DNA from: Datura wrightii
Taxonomy: Eukaryota > Streptophyta > Magnoliopsida > Solanales > Solanaceae
Direction: 5' to 3'
NCBI GenBank assembly: GCA_035772735.1
Contig: JASDFA010000003.1
Location: 57,904,501 to 57,968,500 of the forward strand
DNA length: 64,000 bases
A program made the position numbers and the translations under genes. Shown here one piece after another: positions 1 through 11,662 of this stretch; position 1 is the first letter of the stretch; every line of letters starts with the position of its first letter. A model generated the notes under the pieces. The model saw only the letters and a program-made list of their open reading frames with translations, had not been told where the DNA came from and made no database searches.

Positions 1-944
1 TCTATTCTGAAGGTAAATCAATTCTCAATTTTCCCAAACCAAGAAGAGATCATATCCTATCGATTCACAACTTTCCAATTTCTTCCTCTTTCGAGTGCAA
101 ACCGGATTTTTTAGATATACATCAATATTGGCCACACATTTATTAGTAAGAACAAGAATTAATAGAACAACCATAGAAGAAAAGATGAAAAACCAAAATG
201 ATCAATATTTACATTCCACTACAAATGTTCTTAATCTCAGCAAGAAGTGAATTTAGCCACTCATTTGTGGATTAAACATCGTTAAATGAGTGTAAATCAT
301 ACAAATAATTGAAATAAGGAAGAAAGAGATAGAGAAGAACCCTAAGAATTTCATCCCCTCAACTGCCTGTAACCCACGTTCTTGCTCAACCAAGTCAGAA
401 TAATTAAAAATAAACCTAAGTGTACTATTTATACTAGTGGGAATTTTTCCCGGAATAACAAGCAACGTGTCACGGAGTGCATCGCGGAGCACTACCTCCG
501 TGACACGCCACAAACGCGGACCCTTACTGGAATCTGGTCATCCGGTTAATTACGCCCAACGTGCCACGACGTGCAACGCGTGGCTTAGCCAACGTGCCAC
601 TACACCAACGCGCACCTTCACTGGAACTTGGCCTATTTTAATCATCCGGGGCAGAATGCCTCCGCGATGGCAGTGTGACACGGCTCCATCGCGGAGCCCC
701 TTAATTTGCTGCATTTCCTTGGTCTTTTCCACTGCTTGCTTCCGAGTCCATTCCCGATTTCTCCCAACATGCATCTTAGCTTCCTAAAATTACATTTTTC
801 CGGCAAAACAACACTAATCATGTTGGTTAGTATAAATTCACTTTTTAAGTACAAATCACATGAAAATGTACAAATATCAATGGATAAACAAGACGAAATG
901 AAGCGTTTGAGTATCACTTGGACATATAATTCTACCAAAGATCA
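1..944 (-). mobile_element. A1: family A (Athila-like) LTR, partial
   Basis: This is the first ~944 bases of a family A LTR read on the minus strand; the rest lies left of the window. The LTR start (TGATCTT...) lies at 944 and matches the starts at 2392, 30113, 38577 and 41460. The minus-strand TATA box (TATAAATA) is at 426-433, and the 12-base inverted arms CGTGTCACGGAG/CTCCGTGACACG are at 466-477 and 496-507. The sequence to the right is not a polypurine tract, so 944 is the outer edge of a 5' or solo LTR. It was inserted into the internal region of A2. The short frames here are LTR shadows. Confidence 0.88.
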
Positions 945-955
945 GTCGTAGATAG

Positions 956-1008
956 CGACTATTCCCTATGATGGATGGATGACGACCGTCTTAAGGGAAA
1001 TGTAGTCG
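956..1008 (+). other. Conserved stem-loop in the family A 3' region
   Basis: The left arm CGACTATTCCCT (956-967) pairs with AGGGAA (994-999) and, across a three-base bulge, TAGTCG (1003-1008). The loop is 26 nt and contains GGAT repeats. A3 holds the same block at 37135-37187, where the outer pairs differ (ACCG with CGGT) but still pair. The function is unknown; an RNA packaging or 3'UTR element is only a guess. Confidence 0.55.
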
Positions 1009-2353
1009 ATAGGAGTAGTTTTTTTCTTTTTTTCTTCTTTCTTTTGTTTGTTTCCCAAAGGTATCGCTAATTAATGGTTTGGAATTCTTGTTACGTGTTG
1101 TACATGATATTATGATGCAAGTGTGATTCGTATGAAAGCATGCAAATTTGTTAAACACGTTGAGATACCTAGGCCATAGAGTTCGATTCGGTGTGATCGA
1201 GGCTTAATAGTGAATTCTTGTAATTAGCTGATTGAAGAGTCTGTGAATATGTCTTAAGTTGAGCATGTGCAATGAGTGTGAGGTGAGGTTTCGACTATTC
1301 CATGCTATTGTGAAGTGTCTAGAACTTGCCTGGTGTGTGTACTAAACGAAATGAAGGATGTGGATTGTAGGAAAGGATGTAGGCATTTCTTTGAATAAAC
1401 CGAAAGTTTCTCCTTTATCATACCTACCTTGAATGTTACATCCTAGTTAGCCCCATTGAGCCTTTAGCCTATTCTTTGTGAGGTACAAACCGAGCTTAAC
1501 CCCTTCTTTTCATTAGCCGTGAATTTGATCCAAAACCCTTAAGCACTTAAGAAAAATAAGTTTTCCCAAAGTGTAAAGGAGTGAGAAGTGTGAAATGGAA
1601 GGAAAGCGGAAGTTGTAAAAGCTAAAGAAAAGGCCAAGGGTGCACTTGTTGAAATTGGTTAATTAATAGTAGAGAGTAAGAAAATCAATGAATGAGAAAA
1701 AAATAAAGATGCATAAATACTCTTTGCTAGTAAGTCGAGTGTGCTTAAAGAAATGGGAACAAAAACAAAGAAGAAAATTCAAGAATTAGAGGATGGAGGA
1801 AGAAGCAATGCCCGTACTAAAGGTGGGATGTATTGAAAAGCGCTTAGGGAAGCTAGTTGCTATTATTGGTTAGCCCAGTATTGACTAGTTCCTTAGCTTA
1901 CATTACAACCCATTAAGTCCTACGTGATCTTACATCACGCATCCTTATATTAGTGGAGTAAAACACAAAAGGCAAGCTTATGATTCATGACATGATGCAT
2001 GTGAATTCTTTGGGAGAGAGAGCGAAATCGTATTTGTATACCCCTACACATAGTGCTTTGGAAATCTTATGATGGCAAATGGGGTAATTCTCTTGTGTTG
2101 CAAGGGCACATGCTTGACGAGAGATGAAATTTCGTGTCGGATGTCTTGATCAGTTGATTTGCACGAGTTTGCCAAGATCGAGAATCGATTCTTGAGGTTA
2201 GGAGGTCTTAATGTGGTGTACTTCATTGTATTGATGAAACCATGCATGTTTTTTTTGATGATTTTCTATCTTAAATAATCAGTATAGCCGTAGCTTGAAT
2301 GGTCGAGCCAAAGTAGTTATGCGTGGGTTTCAATTGCATGAGATATGAGCGCA

Positions 2354-2391
2354 TTGTTCGAGGAAGAACAAGGTTTTAAGTGTGGGGTAAG
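2354..2391 (+). other. Pre-PPT hairpin and polypurine tract of A2
   Basis: The hairpin TTGTTC-GAGGAA-GAACAA (2354-2371) is followed by the purine-rich tract ending GTGTGGGGTAAG, which abuts the LTR start at 2392. The PPT position is where plus-strand DNA synthesis is primed in LTR retrotransposons. The same arrangement occurs at 38539-38576 and 41422-41459. Confidence 0.7.
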
Positions 2392-3800
2392 TGATCTTGG
2401 GCAGAACTTCATGCCCAAGTGATACTCAAATGCTTCATTTCTATTTTTTTAGTTGTTGTTATGTGTACATTCTCATGTGATTCTTAAATAAATGTGAATT
2501 TATACTAACCAACATGATTAGTGTTGTTTTGCAGGTAGAAGGAACTTTTGGAAGCTAATCTACAAGTTGGTGAAATGCGGGAATGGACTCGGAAGCAAGA
2601 AGTGGAAGTTGACAAGGGAAGCTGGCAAAACTAGGGGCTCTGCGATGGCACCGTGTCACGCTACCATCGGGGAGGCATTCTGCCTGGGATGATTAAAATT
2701 TGTCAAATTCCAGTGGAGGTTCGCGTTACCTCTGTGACACAGAGGCAGTGCTCCGCGACGCACTCCGTGTCATGTTGAGTGTAATTACCTGGAACCTCAA
2801 GTTCCAGTGAAGGTGCGCGATAGCACTGTGGCACGGAGGCAGTGCTCCGCGATACACTCTATGCCACGTTGCTTGTTATTTCGGGAAAATTTCTCAATAG
2901 TATAAATAGCATACTTAGGTTTTGTTTTAAACATTCTGACTTTGTTCAGTAAGAACGTGGGTTGCAGGCAGTTGAGAGGACAAAAATTCTAGGGTTATTC
3001 TCTTCTTTTTTCTCTTTAATTTCAATTGCTTGTATGAATTCTACTTATTTGAAGATGTTTAATTCACAAATGAGTGGCTAATTCACCTCTTGCTGAGGTT
3101 AAGGATAATTGTAGAAGAATGTAATTATAAATCATTTCAGTTTTCATCTTTTTATCAATGGTTGTTCTATCAATTCTTGTTTTTACTGCATTAATGTTTG
3201 GCCAATGTTAATGTATATCTTAGAAATTCCAATTTTGATTCTGAAAAGGAAAGGAATTGGACAGATGTGAATTGGTAGGATATGATCTTTTCTTAGTTGA
3301 GAAAATTGAGAATTTATTTACGTTCAGAATAGAAATATATCTGAAAGTCTGATTAGTCATTTATGGAATCGGTTATGTATGGATAGAGCATGAGATTCTT
3401 ATATCACAAAAATGTAGAATAAGGTCTCATGATTCTTTAATTGGATAGGATTCGAAAGATCCAATTCATAGGCAATTAACTCCTGACTAGCAACCGAAGA
3501 GAAGATTAGCTGAATTGAATTAATAAATTACATCCATGCATGCTTGCCTTAACCTCAACTTGTTCATTACTATTGTTCAGACTCAAATTATAATCTTGAC
3601 TTAGATTCTTATTACTTAGTGATCTTAACTCATAAAACATTATTTATTTGGTTGTCTGCATTCATAGAGATATCATTCACTGACGCTTAAGTTATTTAAT
3701 ACCGTAGTTCAGTCCCTGTGGGATCGATACTTGGCTTGAAATAAAGCCACTTTACTACTTGTACGACCACGTGCACTTGAATGTTGTTTTGGCTCGAACA
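2392..3800 (+). mobile_element. A2: family A 3' LTR
   Basis: This full-length LTR of 1409 bp runs from TGATCTT to CGAACA. It carries degenerate versions of the GTGTCACGGAG hairpin array at about 2640-2870, and the ending 'gatcgatacttggct...gaccacgtgcactt' shared by all family A LTRs. Its right edge interrupts the integrase of T1. The first flanking bases, TATAT, are the presumed target duplication; the partner copy lies outside the window. Confidence 0.9.
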
Positions 3801-4949
3801 TATATTGATATCTTGAGTCATGCCTCCAAGTCTGTGGTGTTCTACCTTGACTTGTTGTGAGTTCAGGCACTCGGCCACGAATTCAGCAATGTCCCTTTTC
3901 ATACCGTTCCACCAGTAAATATCCCACAAGTCACAGTATATTTTAGTAGCACCAGGGTGAATGGAGTATCTCGAGCTACGTGTCTCAGCCAGTATCTGAT
4001 GTCTCAACTCACCAACATCCGGTACAAACAACCTTCCCTAGAAACAGAGCACACCATCTCCCCCTTTGGCGAAAGCCTCAACCTCCTTTCTGAGAACTGC
4101 TTCTTTAAGTTTAAGTAGAACTGGATCTTCATCTTGTCTGGACTTAACTTCAACTACCAAGGATGAATCTGACCCACTATGCACTACCACCCCACCTTCG
4201 GCTGAATCCACCAACTGCACCCCTAACCGGGCTAGTTTGTGAACATCCCTTGCTAACTCCTTTTCGTCTTCCTCAATATGAGTCACACTCCCCATAGACC
4301 GTCTGCTTAGGGTGTCAGCCACCACATTGTCTTTGCCCGGGTGATATAGTACACTCATGTCATAGTCATTTAGTAACTCCAACCACCATCTTTGACGCAG
4401 GTTTAGGTTCTTCTAGATGAAAATATATTGAAGGCTCTTGTGATATCTGAACACATCCATGTGAGCCTCATAAAGGTATTGTCTCAATATTTTTAGCGCG
4501 AATACAACCGCTGCCAACTCCAAGTCATGAGTTGGATAATTCTTCTCATGAACTTTGAGCTGTCTTAAGGCATAGGCTATCACTTTGCTCCATTGCATCA
4601 CAACACAACCGAGTCCATCATTGGAAGCGTCATAATAAACAACAAACCCATCTGTTCCTTCTGGCAAGGTCAGAACTGGAGCAGTAGTGAGTCGAGTCTT
4701 CAACTCCTGGAAACGCTTCTCACACTTCTACGACCACTGAAATTTCACCTTCTTCCGTGTTAATTTAGTCAGAGGAGATTCTATGGAGGAGAAACCTTCC
4801 ACAAACCATAGGTAATAACCCGCTATGATCAGGAAACTCCTGATTTCAGTAGCAGAGGTAGGTCTAGGCCAATCCTTCACTGCTGCTATCTTATGAGGGT
4901 CTACTTCTATTCCTTCACCCAAGACCACATGACCTAAGAAGGTCACGGA
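3801..4949 (-). pseudogene. T1 pol: RNase H and N-terminal integrase fragment
   Basis: The minus-strand translation shows the RNase H signature around DGFVVYYDASNDGLGCV and the region ending LSRRSMGSV. The integrase HHCC zinc module follows (H..H, then CLNSQQ, where the second Cys is replaced by Ser). The tether KSLQYIF is followed by a TAG stop at 4413-4415. Further stops lie at 4038-4040 and 4728-4730, all in one frame. The gene stops at 3801 because A2 was inserted there. In a live element this part degrades the RNA of the RNA-DNA hybrid and starts the integrase. The fragment cannot produce an active enzyme. Confidence 0.9.
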
Positions 4950-5560
4950 CTTTAACTAGAATTCGCACATGCTGAACTTGGCGAACAACTGGTGGTCCTT
5001 AGTGTCTGCAATGCTAATCTCAGGTGATTTGTATGTTCTTCCACATTTCTGGAGTATACTAGAATGTCTTCGATAAATACAATGACGAACATATCCAGAT
5101 ACCGCTTGAAGACTATGTTCATTAAATCCTTTAAGGTTGCTGGGGTTTTTGTTAACCCGAAGGACATCACCACAAACTCGTAGTGACCATACTGAGTTCT
5201 GAATGTTGTTTTCGGTATGTCACACTCTCTGACCCTTAGCTGATGGTACCCTCACCTGAGATCGATCTTGGAGAAACAACTTGCTTCCTGAAGTTGGTCA
5301 AACAGATCGTTAATTCTTGGTAGGGGATACTTGTTCTTGACTGTGACTTTGTTTAGCTGACGGCAATCGATGCACATTCCGAGGGTACCGTCTTTCTTAC
5401 ACACGAATAGCACTGGAGTACCCCAGGGAGAGATGCTGCGTCTTATAAAACCCTTGTCAAAAAGATCTATTAACTGCTCCTTCAACTCCTTAAGCTCAGC
5501 TAGAGCCATTTTGTAAGGAGGGATGGAGATGGCTGAGTATCTAGAAGGAGGTCTATTCCG
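4950..5560 (-). pseudogene. T1 pol: reverse transcriptase
   Basis: Family motifs can be read on the minus strand: LKELKEQLIDLFDKGFIR, SPWGTPVLFVCKKDG, YPLPRINDLFDQL and MVMSFGLTKTP. The catalytic strand reads FIEDILVYS where the family has an Asp-Asp pair, so the first Asp has become Glu. There is a TGA stop near 5250 and a frameshift near 5005 that breaks the link to RNase H. The enzyme would copy element RNA into DNA in cytoplasmic particles. It is clearly inactive here. Family assignment is firm. Confidence 0.9.
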
Positions 5561-5669
5561 AAGTTTATTTCTCGTTCAGGGGGAACTCCGGGAAGATCCT
5601 CAGGAAGATATCTGGCAACTCGCTGATCACCTGAACTGACTGGATGGTTGGGGTCTCAGAGTTGGAATC

Positions 5670-6180
5670 CTTGACCTAAGCTAGATGATAAATACATCCC
5701 TTAGAGATGACTTTCTGGGCTTTAAGGTAGGAAATAAACCTACCCTTAGGCGCTGAACTGCTACCCGTCCATTCTAACACTGGCTCGTTGGGAAACTGAA
5801 ACTTGACAACTCTAGTTCTGCAATCGACTGAGGCATAGAAGGAGTGTAACCAATCCATGCTGAGAATAAGGTCAAAGTCGACCATGTCTAACTCTACAAG
5901 ATCAGCTGGAATAACTTTACTCAGGACTGAGGCTGGGCAGTTTCTATACACCCGACTGGCTCTAATTGACTCGCCCACTGGGGTGGAGACTAAAAATGGT
6001 TCTGAGAGGACCTCCGGACTAATATTGAACTGGAATGCTATATTGGAGTCAAGAACGAAAAAGTGGCTCCTGGATCTAAGAGGGCATACACTTCTAGATA
6101 GAAGAGACGTAATATACCAGCAACTATGTCAGGTGAGCTTTCCTGATCCTGACGGGAATATAGAGCATAGAAGTGATGTT
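5670..6180 (-). pseudogene. T1 pol: retropepsin-like protease
   Basis: The active-site motif LLDPGATFSF lies near 6055-6081 (minus strand). The conserved stretches RASRVYRNCPASVL and LVELDMVDFDLILSMDWL follow at 5830-5960, matching the Asp-protease region of Tekay-like polyproteins. A stop just after the active-site motif, and a frame change before the reverse transcriptase, disable it. A functional version would process the Gag-Pol polyprotein inside virus-like particles. Confidence 0.85.
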
Positions 6181-7261
6181 GGCACTGACCGCCATTTGTA
6201 CCTGATGTGTTGGCTTGGTGAGCTGGTCAGCCTGTTGGAGCTGATGATGTGGTAGATTGTGATCTCCCTCTCCCTGCTGAAGGGCACTCCTTAAGCCTGT
6301 GTCCAAGATGTCCACACCTAAAAAAGCCCTCTCGTCCCTGAAGGTATTCTCCTAGGTGATTTCTACCACACTTGGGGCAAGTTGGATACTTGTTCTCGGT
6401 ACCGTGAGCCTGAGACTGAGTGCTAGATGACCCAACCCTTCGATCTTGGCGGGACCGAAATGTTGGGGCGCTGGTTGAACTAGGTGTTGGGGCTCTCTGC
6501 TGCTGTAGTGGGAGGCTACTACCGCTAGACCTCTGATGGTTGAAATCTGACTGGCCAATACTTTTCTGTTTATTCTTTCACTCCATATCGTTTAGCTTTT
6601 CAGCCTCAATCTGCTGGGTATAAACAATCAAGTTGGAGAGGTCCATATCTTTAATCAACATCGTTGTCCTGCACTCCTTGAGGACCAAATTTTACACCCC
6701 ATTCACAAACTTCAACATGCGAGCCCTTGGCTCGACTACCATCTCTGGAGCATACTTGGATAGTATAGTAAACTCAAGAGCATACTCCTCCAAGGTCCTA
6801 TTTCCCTGTCGCAAATTCATAAAATCCACCATCCTTGCCTCCCTCAGCTCCTGAGGGAAAAATCTATCCAAGAAAGCTGTGTGGAATTCTTCCTACTCCA
6901 CTGGTCCTACTCCTGCTGGCGTCCCTCTTTCCACAGGTCATACCAGACCTGAGCCACCCCTTTTAACTGGTAAGAAGCCAGGTCAGCACTTCTAGAGGAG
7001 CTAACACCCATAATACGGGTGATCTTCCTGACCTCATCCACGAACTCTTGGGTATCCTCCCCTACTTTGGATCGTTGAAAAGATGGATAGTTCATACGAT
7101 TGAAATCCCACACCCTTGTAGCCGCTGCGGACCCATTATTGTTCATCGGCACCACCTACTGGTTCACCTGGTTGGTGACTGTTTAGGCCAGCAATTGAAT
7201 GGCTGTCTTGAATTTGGGGCTGGTGGGGCAGGTCTGTTGATATTACCAGTCTAGGAGGCAT
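6181..7261 (-). pseudogene. T1 gag (capsid/nucleocapsid)
   Basis: The expected start codon is at 7261 (MPPR-type start). The capsid part includes TRVWDFNRMNYPSF and VRKITRIMGVSSSRSADLASYQLKGVAQVWYD (split over 6907-7155). Near 6290-6380 two zinc knuckles appear: CPKCGRNHLGEY, where the last Cys is lost, and RCGHLGHRLKECP. Stops and frame changes break it. Gag would package element RNA. The order gag-protease-RT-RNase H-integrase on the minus strand fixes the orientation of T1. Confidence 0.85.
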
Positions 7262-7464
7262 GGTTCATTGAAACGTAACAAAGTACAAATTTGAAGGGCA
7301 TTTCTGAAATTGAACTTTAACGCATGATAAAGAATATAAACAAAAGGGAGTTTTCCTAATAACATCTTGTAGCCTCCTCATCATAAGTGTGGTGTGTTTC
7401 ATACTCATGAAAAGGACTCTACTTGATGCGGCTTTCAGACCTTTCGAGGATACTCTAAACCTAG

Positions 7465-7477
7465 TGCTCTGATACCA
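7465..7477 (-). other. T1 primer-binding site (initiator tRNA-Met)
   Basis: The minus strand reads TGGTATCAGAGCA four bases inside the LTR edge at 7482. This is complementary to the 3' end of initiator tRNA-Met, the usual primer of Tekay-like elements. Confidence 0.92.
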
Positions 7478-7481
7478 AGTT

Positions 7482-9828
7482 TGTCACACCCTGAGATTAC
7501 ACCATGGACATAACACGGTAGTTGAAGTAACAAGTGACATCAAGTTAGCCCTTGATCTATCATACATCGGTATTCTGAGTAATCATGCACAATGGAAATT
7601 TTAAATAATACATAATAACATTTATTAGAGATAAGAACTTAATATAGAGATTTAAAATATTTGAGAATCTGAAATCCATCCAACTGAGGAGTTGCTGGGA
7701 CAAGCCCCCAGATAACTCTAAGTCTAACTAAAAATAATTACTCAACCGAAAGAAAGTAAAGCAAGGCCCTCGAATGATGAGGAATCAACTTCGGCTGCAG
7801 CGGAGGAGGATCTGAATTGCAACGGCTAACGATGCTGCGTCTGGGCACCTATAGCTGTATCATGAAATGATACAGCATAAAAGTATGCATCAGTACTTTG
7901 AATATACTGTGTAAGTGGGAGAAAACATTCCCTATGTTTTTAATACTGAGTTTGAGAGACCACACTGAACATATCTGAACTGAACTGAATTGTCAATAAC
8001 TGAGACTGAACTGAACTAACTAGTGGGAGAGTCTATAACGGACATTTAACCACACGATCTAAATGTGGAGTCTGATGTATACACCCAACCAGTAGGACCC
8101 AATATACCTTGCCTCGGTATAAAGGCATGAACTGGGTGATCATAAAAGTCTTGGGCCAATCAGGCCAAATAATACTGTAACCTATGCTGGCAACATAGTT
8201 TTGGGAAGCTGGGTGTGCTGGAACCCTGGCCCGCTTAGTGCTAAGTTCTACTCCCACTAGAAATCCTAAATTGAACTACTAGGCTGATAGCTCGAAACTG
8301 GGCCAAGACTAGTTAGGGAAATATAACTGAAAGTACCCTGAGAGTCTTATCGGACCAAATTCTAAAACTGGGTTCTAGACTGGTCAGAGCTGCTTATTTG
8401 GAAGAATCGTAACCATCTAAGAACAAACTATAACTGAAATGGGGTCCTGGGGCTGGTAAAAGCTATATAACTAGAATGTCATGATCGCCTAATGGACCAA
8501 ATAACTATAATTTGAGTCTAATTCTGATAATTGATAGGCACCACTGGCACCTCAGAATAAGACTGATGTCAAACTGATCAGTTGACACTTTTCTAAATGA
8601 TTATCAAGAGATTCTACGTTCTAACTGGACTAAACTACTAAGCAGCTAATAGAGAACTCAACTCGTTCCCACAACGCGGGAATTCCATAATATGACAAAA
8701 ATTTAAGAATTAAAGAAATCTCATCCGACCAGGCTAAAATCATTCTTATCAATGAATATTTTCTCAACATATATATAATAAGAATTACAAGGAAATTCAG
8801 CCCAAAACATTCTTTATTCACTAGATGAAATTTAATAAGCGAAAGTCATTACTCGGAAGTTAGGGTTGAAATTCACTTTTGTATGAACATTGACAATTTA
8901 ATTAGAAACTAATAAAAATAATATGGACAATCAACGTGGATATTATTCCAGGTGAAATTAACAAAAAATAAGATGAAATTCATTCGTATTCAAAAGCTTA
9001 AGGCTAAAATTGATAGGGAAATTATGAGCAGATTTTGGGGGACACAAGGGAAGAATAATTCCCTTGTTGAATTCCTACATATCTGACTAAAATTCTCCTG
9101 GAGAAGAAGACTTGAACTACAGCAGTAGATGAGAACCCTAAGCTTGCTTGAGAGTTTCTTGAGAGGACTTTCGATATGTTTCCTGAGAATAAATGTGCGA
9201 ATGAGGGGAGGAACCATCCAAACCATCTAATAAGTCTGATTTTACGTCCAATATAATGTGGTTTAAAGCTTAGGAGAATAGAAAATTACTAAATATCCCT
9301 TAGAAAATCACTGGGAAAAACTGTCAGGTGACCCTAACGAGTCGTGGTGACTTACGACGACTCGTGGTCACTCCCGCTGAGTACACTGCCCAGATTCCCC
9401 TGTAGGTCACCACGAGGGACCTAACGAGTCGTGGTCTGTGTGACCACGACTCGTGGTCACCAGTCGTGGACCTCTCTGCCTCACTTCTGAAGTTCTATAC
9501 TAGGCTTGACCACGAGTCACCTAACGAGTCGTTGCCACTCATGACGACTCGTGGTGACACTGATTAGGTGCACCGCCTAACAACTGACTAGGCTAGTAAT
9601 GGGAGACATGAAGAGTCATTGCAGGTGATCACGACTCGTAGTCACCATCTATCAAGTACATTGCTTTCCACTTCACACTTCCAATTCCTCCTTCCTACGA
9701 TCGACCTAATGAGTCGTTAGGTCTCACAATGACTCATAAGGTGGGTCGTCCTGAGACATTTTTTGTAGATTTTTTGTATTTTTTGATTTAAGTCCCGGAT
9801 GTAGTCTTTGAGTTTTTGGGGCATTTCA
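7482..9828 (-). mobile_element. T1 5' LTR
   Basis: The 2347 bp LTR reads TGAAATGCCCC...GGGTGTGACA on the minus strand, with TG/CA ends and the PBS directly inside. Short frames such as 8033-8257 and 8990-9226 are LTR shadows. The part between 9330 and 9740 holds the palindrome array described separately. The right end abuts the LTR of T2, into which T1 was inserted. Confidence 0.9.
9330..9740 (-). repeat. ACGAGTCGT-core palindrome array in the T1 LTR
   Basis: At least ten copies of ACGAGTCGT, ACGACTCGT or one-base variants occur here. The best is a 17-base palindrome with a single central base, GACCACGACTCGTGGTC (9442-9458). Equivalent arrays lie at 24870-25310 and 55010-55410 in other T LTRs. 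The array sits near the upstream end of the LTR, so a regulatory role in U3 is possible but unproven. Confidence 0.75.
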
Positions 9829-11153
9829 ATAATATACATGATGTGCATCTAAATATGCCAATTAATGTTAGACCCATGAGGAGATTCCAGTATGGTTCCA
9901 TGATGATATGAGTTATGATGATAAAGCATGAGAATGATAATTTTTGAATGTTGGTCTTGTTGTTAGTAGAAAGTAACCCCGATCCTTCAATAATGAAGGG
10001 TGTATAAAGAAAGTAGAGTATGTTCATGTTTCTTGTTAGCTGCAGTAGTATAGACCATATATATATGTATAACGTGAGACCAGTACCTCTCAAATTCTAG
10101 CAATAGTTGGGATCCTCAATAGTGGAGAGTGATTCCCTAGCATCAGTCGAGATCCTCAATAGTAGAGAGTGACTCCCTAGCATCAGTTTGGATCCTCAAT
10201 AGTAGAGAGTGACTCCCAACATCAGTCAGGATCCTCAATAATAGAGAGTGACACCATAGCATCAGTTGGGATCCTCAATAGTAGATAGTGACGCCCTAGC
10301 ATTAGTCGGGATCCTCCGTAGTAGAGAGAGACTCCCTAGCACAGTTGGGATCCTCTATAGTAGAGAGAGATTCCCTTAATGATGATATCAGTGTAACTCA
10401 GTTTTGCATGACCCAACTTTCAATTTATAACAGCTTAACAAGATGATACTCAATCTTAGTTATTAGTGATGATTCAGTACAGTATGTGATACTAACTTCA
10501 GATTTGTCCCTTATTAAATGTTTAGAATTTGACCCTTATGCATGAGTTATAAGATGTTGTATAATGAGATTCGAAGAGAAGTTCCATGTATATATCTATA
10601 TATGTGAATCATAGAGTGTGTGTAATAACATGTTGAAGTAGCTATCTTAATGTATTTAGTCAAAACCTTATCGTATATTTGTTCATTTGATTGTTTATGT
10701 TATCCCTCATGCTCAGTACATTCCAAGTACAGACTGCATGCCTTTTGTGCTATATCGTTTCATGATATAGATTCAGGTTTCCAGACTCGGTCTCGCAGTT
10801 ATATACGCTTCAACCTTATTCAGCATCTTTTGGTAAGTCGTCATCCTCCGATGACGTGATTATGTTCATATTTTCTTAAGTTTTCAGTTTTTAGACTTTA
10901 GGAGTTAGCTGGGGGCTTGTCCCAGCAACTCATCAGTTTCCCAGCAACTCTCGACAAATTCAGTGTTGTATTTAAATGTTATTAAATTGCCTTTATGGTT
11001 CATATTAGATTTTTGTCATTGCTTCCGCTTATTTCTTGTTGTTAGTCGTTTCTCATATTAAGTGTACGCTATGATAACGCCATGGGTTGACTTGGAGCCT
11101 TTCGGGCTTCCTTGTCCTATTTTACGGCCAGTGTATGAACTCAGGCCGTGACA
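9829..11153 (+). mobile_element. T2: Tekay-like 5' LTR, left part cut off
   Basis: This LTR ends in GGCCGTGACA at 11153, directly before a tRNA-Met PBS, and contains the family block 'catgggttgacttggagcc'. Its left side is cut at 9829 by the T1 insertion. It includes the 40-bp tandem array at 10097-10374. No gene is visible. Confidence 0.85.
10097..10374 (+). repeat. 40-bp minisatellite, about 7 copies
   Basis: Seven tandem units of about 40 bp share the core GGATCCTCAATAGTAGAGAG and begin CTAGCATCAGT. Units differ at a few positions each, and one lacks a base. The array lies inside the T2 LTR. Confidence 0.9.
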
Positions 11154-11157
11154 AACA

Positions 11158-11170
11158 TGGTGTCAGAGCC
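11158..11170 (+). other. T2 primer-binding site (tRNA-Met)
   Basis: TGGTGTCAGAGCC lies five bases after the LTR end. It differs from the canonical TGGTATCAGAGC by one base in the first twelve. Confidence 0.85.
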
Positions 11171-11367
11171 AAGGTTTAGAGTGTCCTATGGTGTTTGGAA
11201 GTCGCGTTACGTAGAGTCTTCTTCATGGGTGGAAGCGCGCCACACTTATGACGATAAGGCTACAAGATGTTTTAGGAATGTACCCTTTCTTCGTGATTCC
11301 TATCGTGCGTCGAGTATGAAGCTCTAAACAATTCTCCCCTAACTCATGCTTTATGCACTCACAGATA

Positions 11368-11662
11368 ATGCCTCATAGACAAGCAAATGGAAAGAGAAAT
11401 GGTAATGATCGCCAGCAGGCACCACCAGCCCCGACGAACCCGAGGGGTGACCATGATACCCATGTCAAGTTCCGAGAAACTCTTAATATGTTGGAACAGG
11501 TCGTAACCTCCCAGATTAATCAACAAGCAATGGCTCGTATTCCCCGGATTGGAAATGTAGCGGCGACAAGGGTGAGGGATTTTCTGCGAATGAACCCACC
11601 CGAGTTTTTGGAAGTCAAAGGTAGAAGAGGACTCGTATGAGTTTCTTGGAAGAGTAGACAAT
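11368..11662 (+). pseudogene. T2 gag, N-terminal fragment
   Basis: I place the start at 11368 (MPHRQANGKRNGN) by analogy with T6 (MYPHRVNDGRDGN); an in-frame ATG at 11353 is an alternative. The capsid block AATRVRDFLRMNPPEFL matches T6 and T3. A frameshift leads to a stop near 11640, and recognisable gag sequence ends at about 11662, where the truncated LTR of B begins. The rest of T2 is missing. The join carries TAGACA, also present just upstream of the matching position in the full B LTR, which suggests microhomology-mediated joining. Confidence 0.82.

Larger units (their letters stand above)
945..2391 (+). mobile_element. A2: family A internal 3' untranslated region
   Basis: This non-coding stretch is collinear with 37121-38576 of the complete element A3. 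Shared blocks include the TTCCCT...AGGGAA stem-loop, the 'ggatgtaggcatttcttt' block and the purine tract before the LTR. No coding frame is supported. The 5' part of A2 must lie left of the window beyond A1, because A1 is inserted at 944/945. Confidence 0.85.
3801..9828 (-). mobile_element. T1: Tekay-like Ty3/gypsy chromovirus, 3' end missing
   Basis: On the minus strand this reads 5' LTR (7482-9828), PBS, gag, protease, reverse transcriptase, RNase H and the zinc-binding start of integrase. It is cut at 3801 by the A2 insertion, so the integrase core, chromodomain and 3' LTR lie left of the window or are lost. Many stops and at least two frameshifts make it a pseudo-element. It is inserted in the LTR of T2 at 9828/9829. 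Confidence 0.9.
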
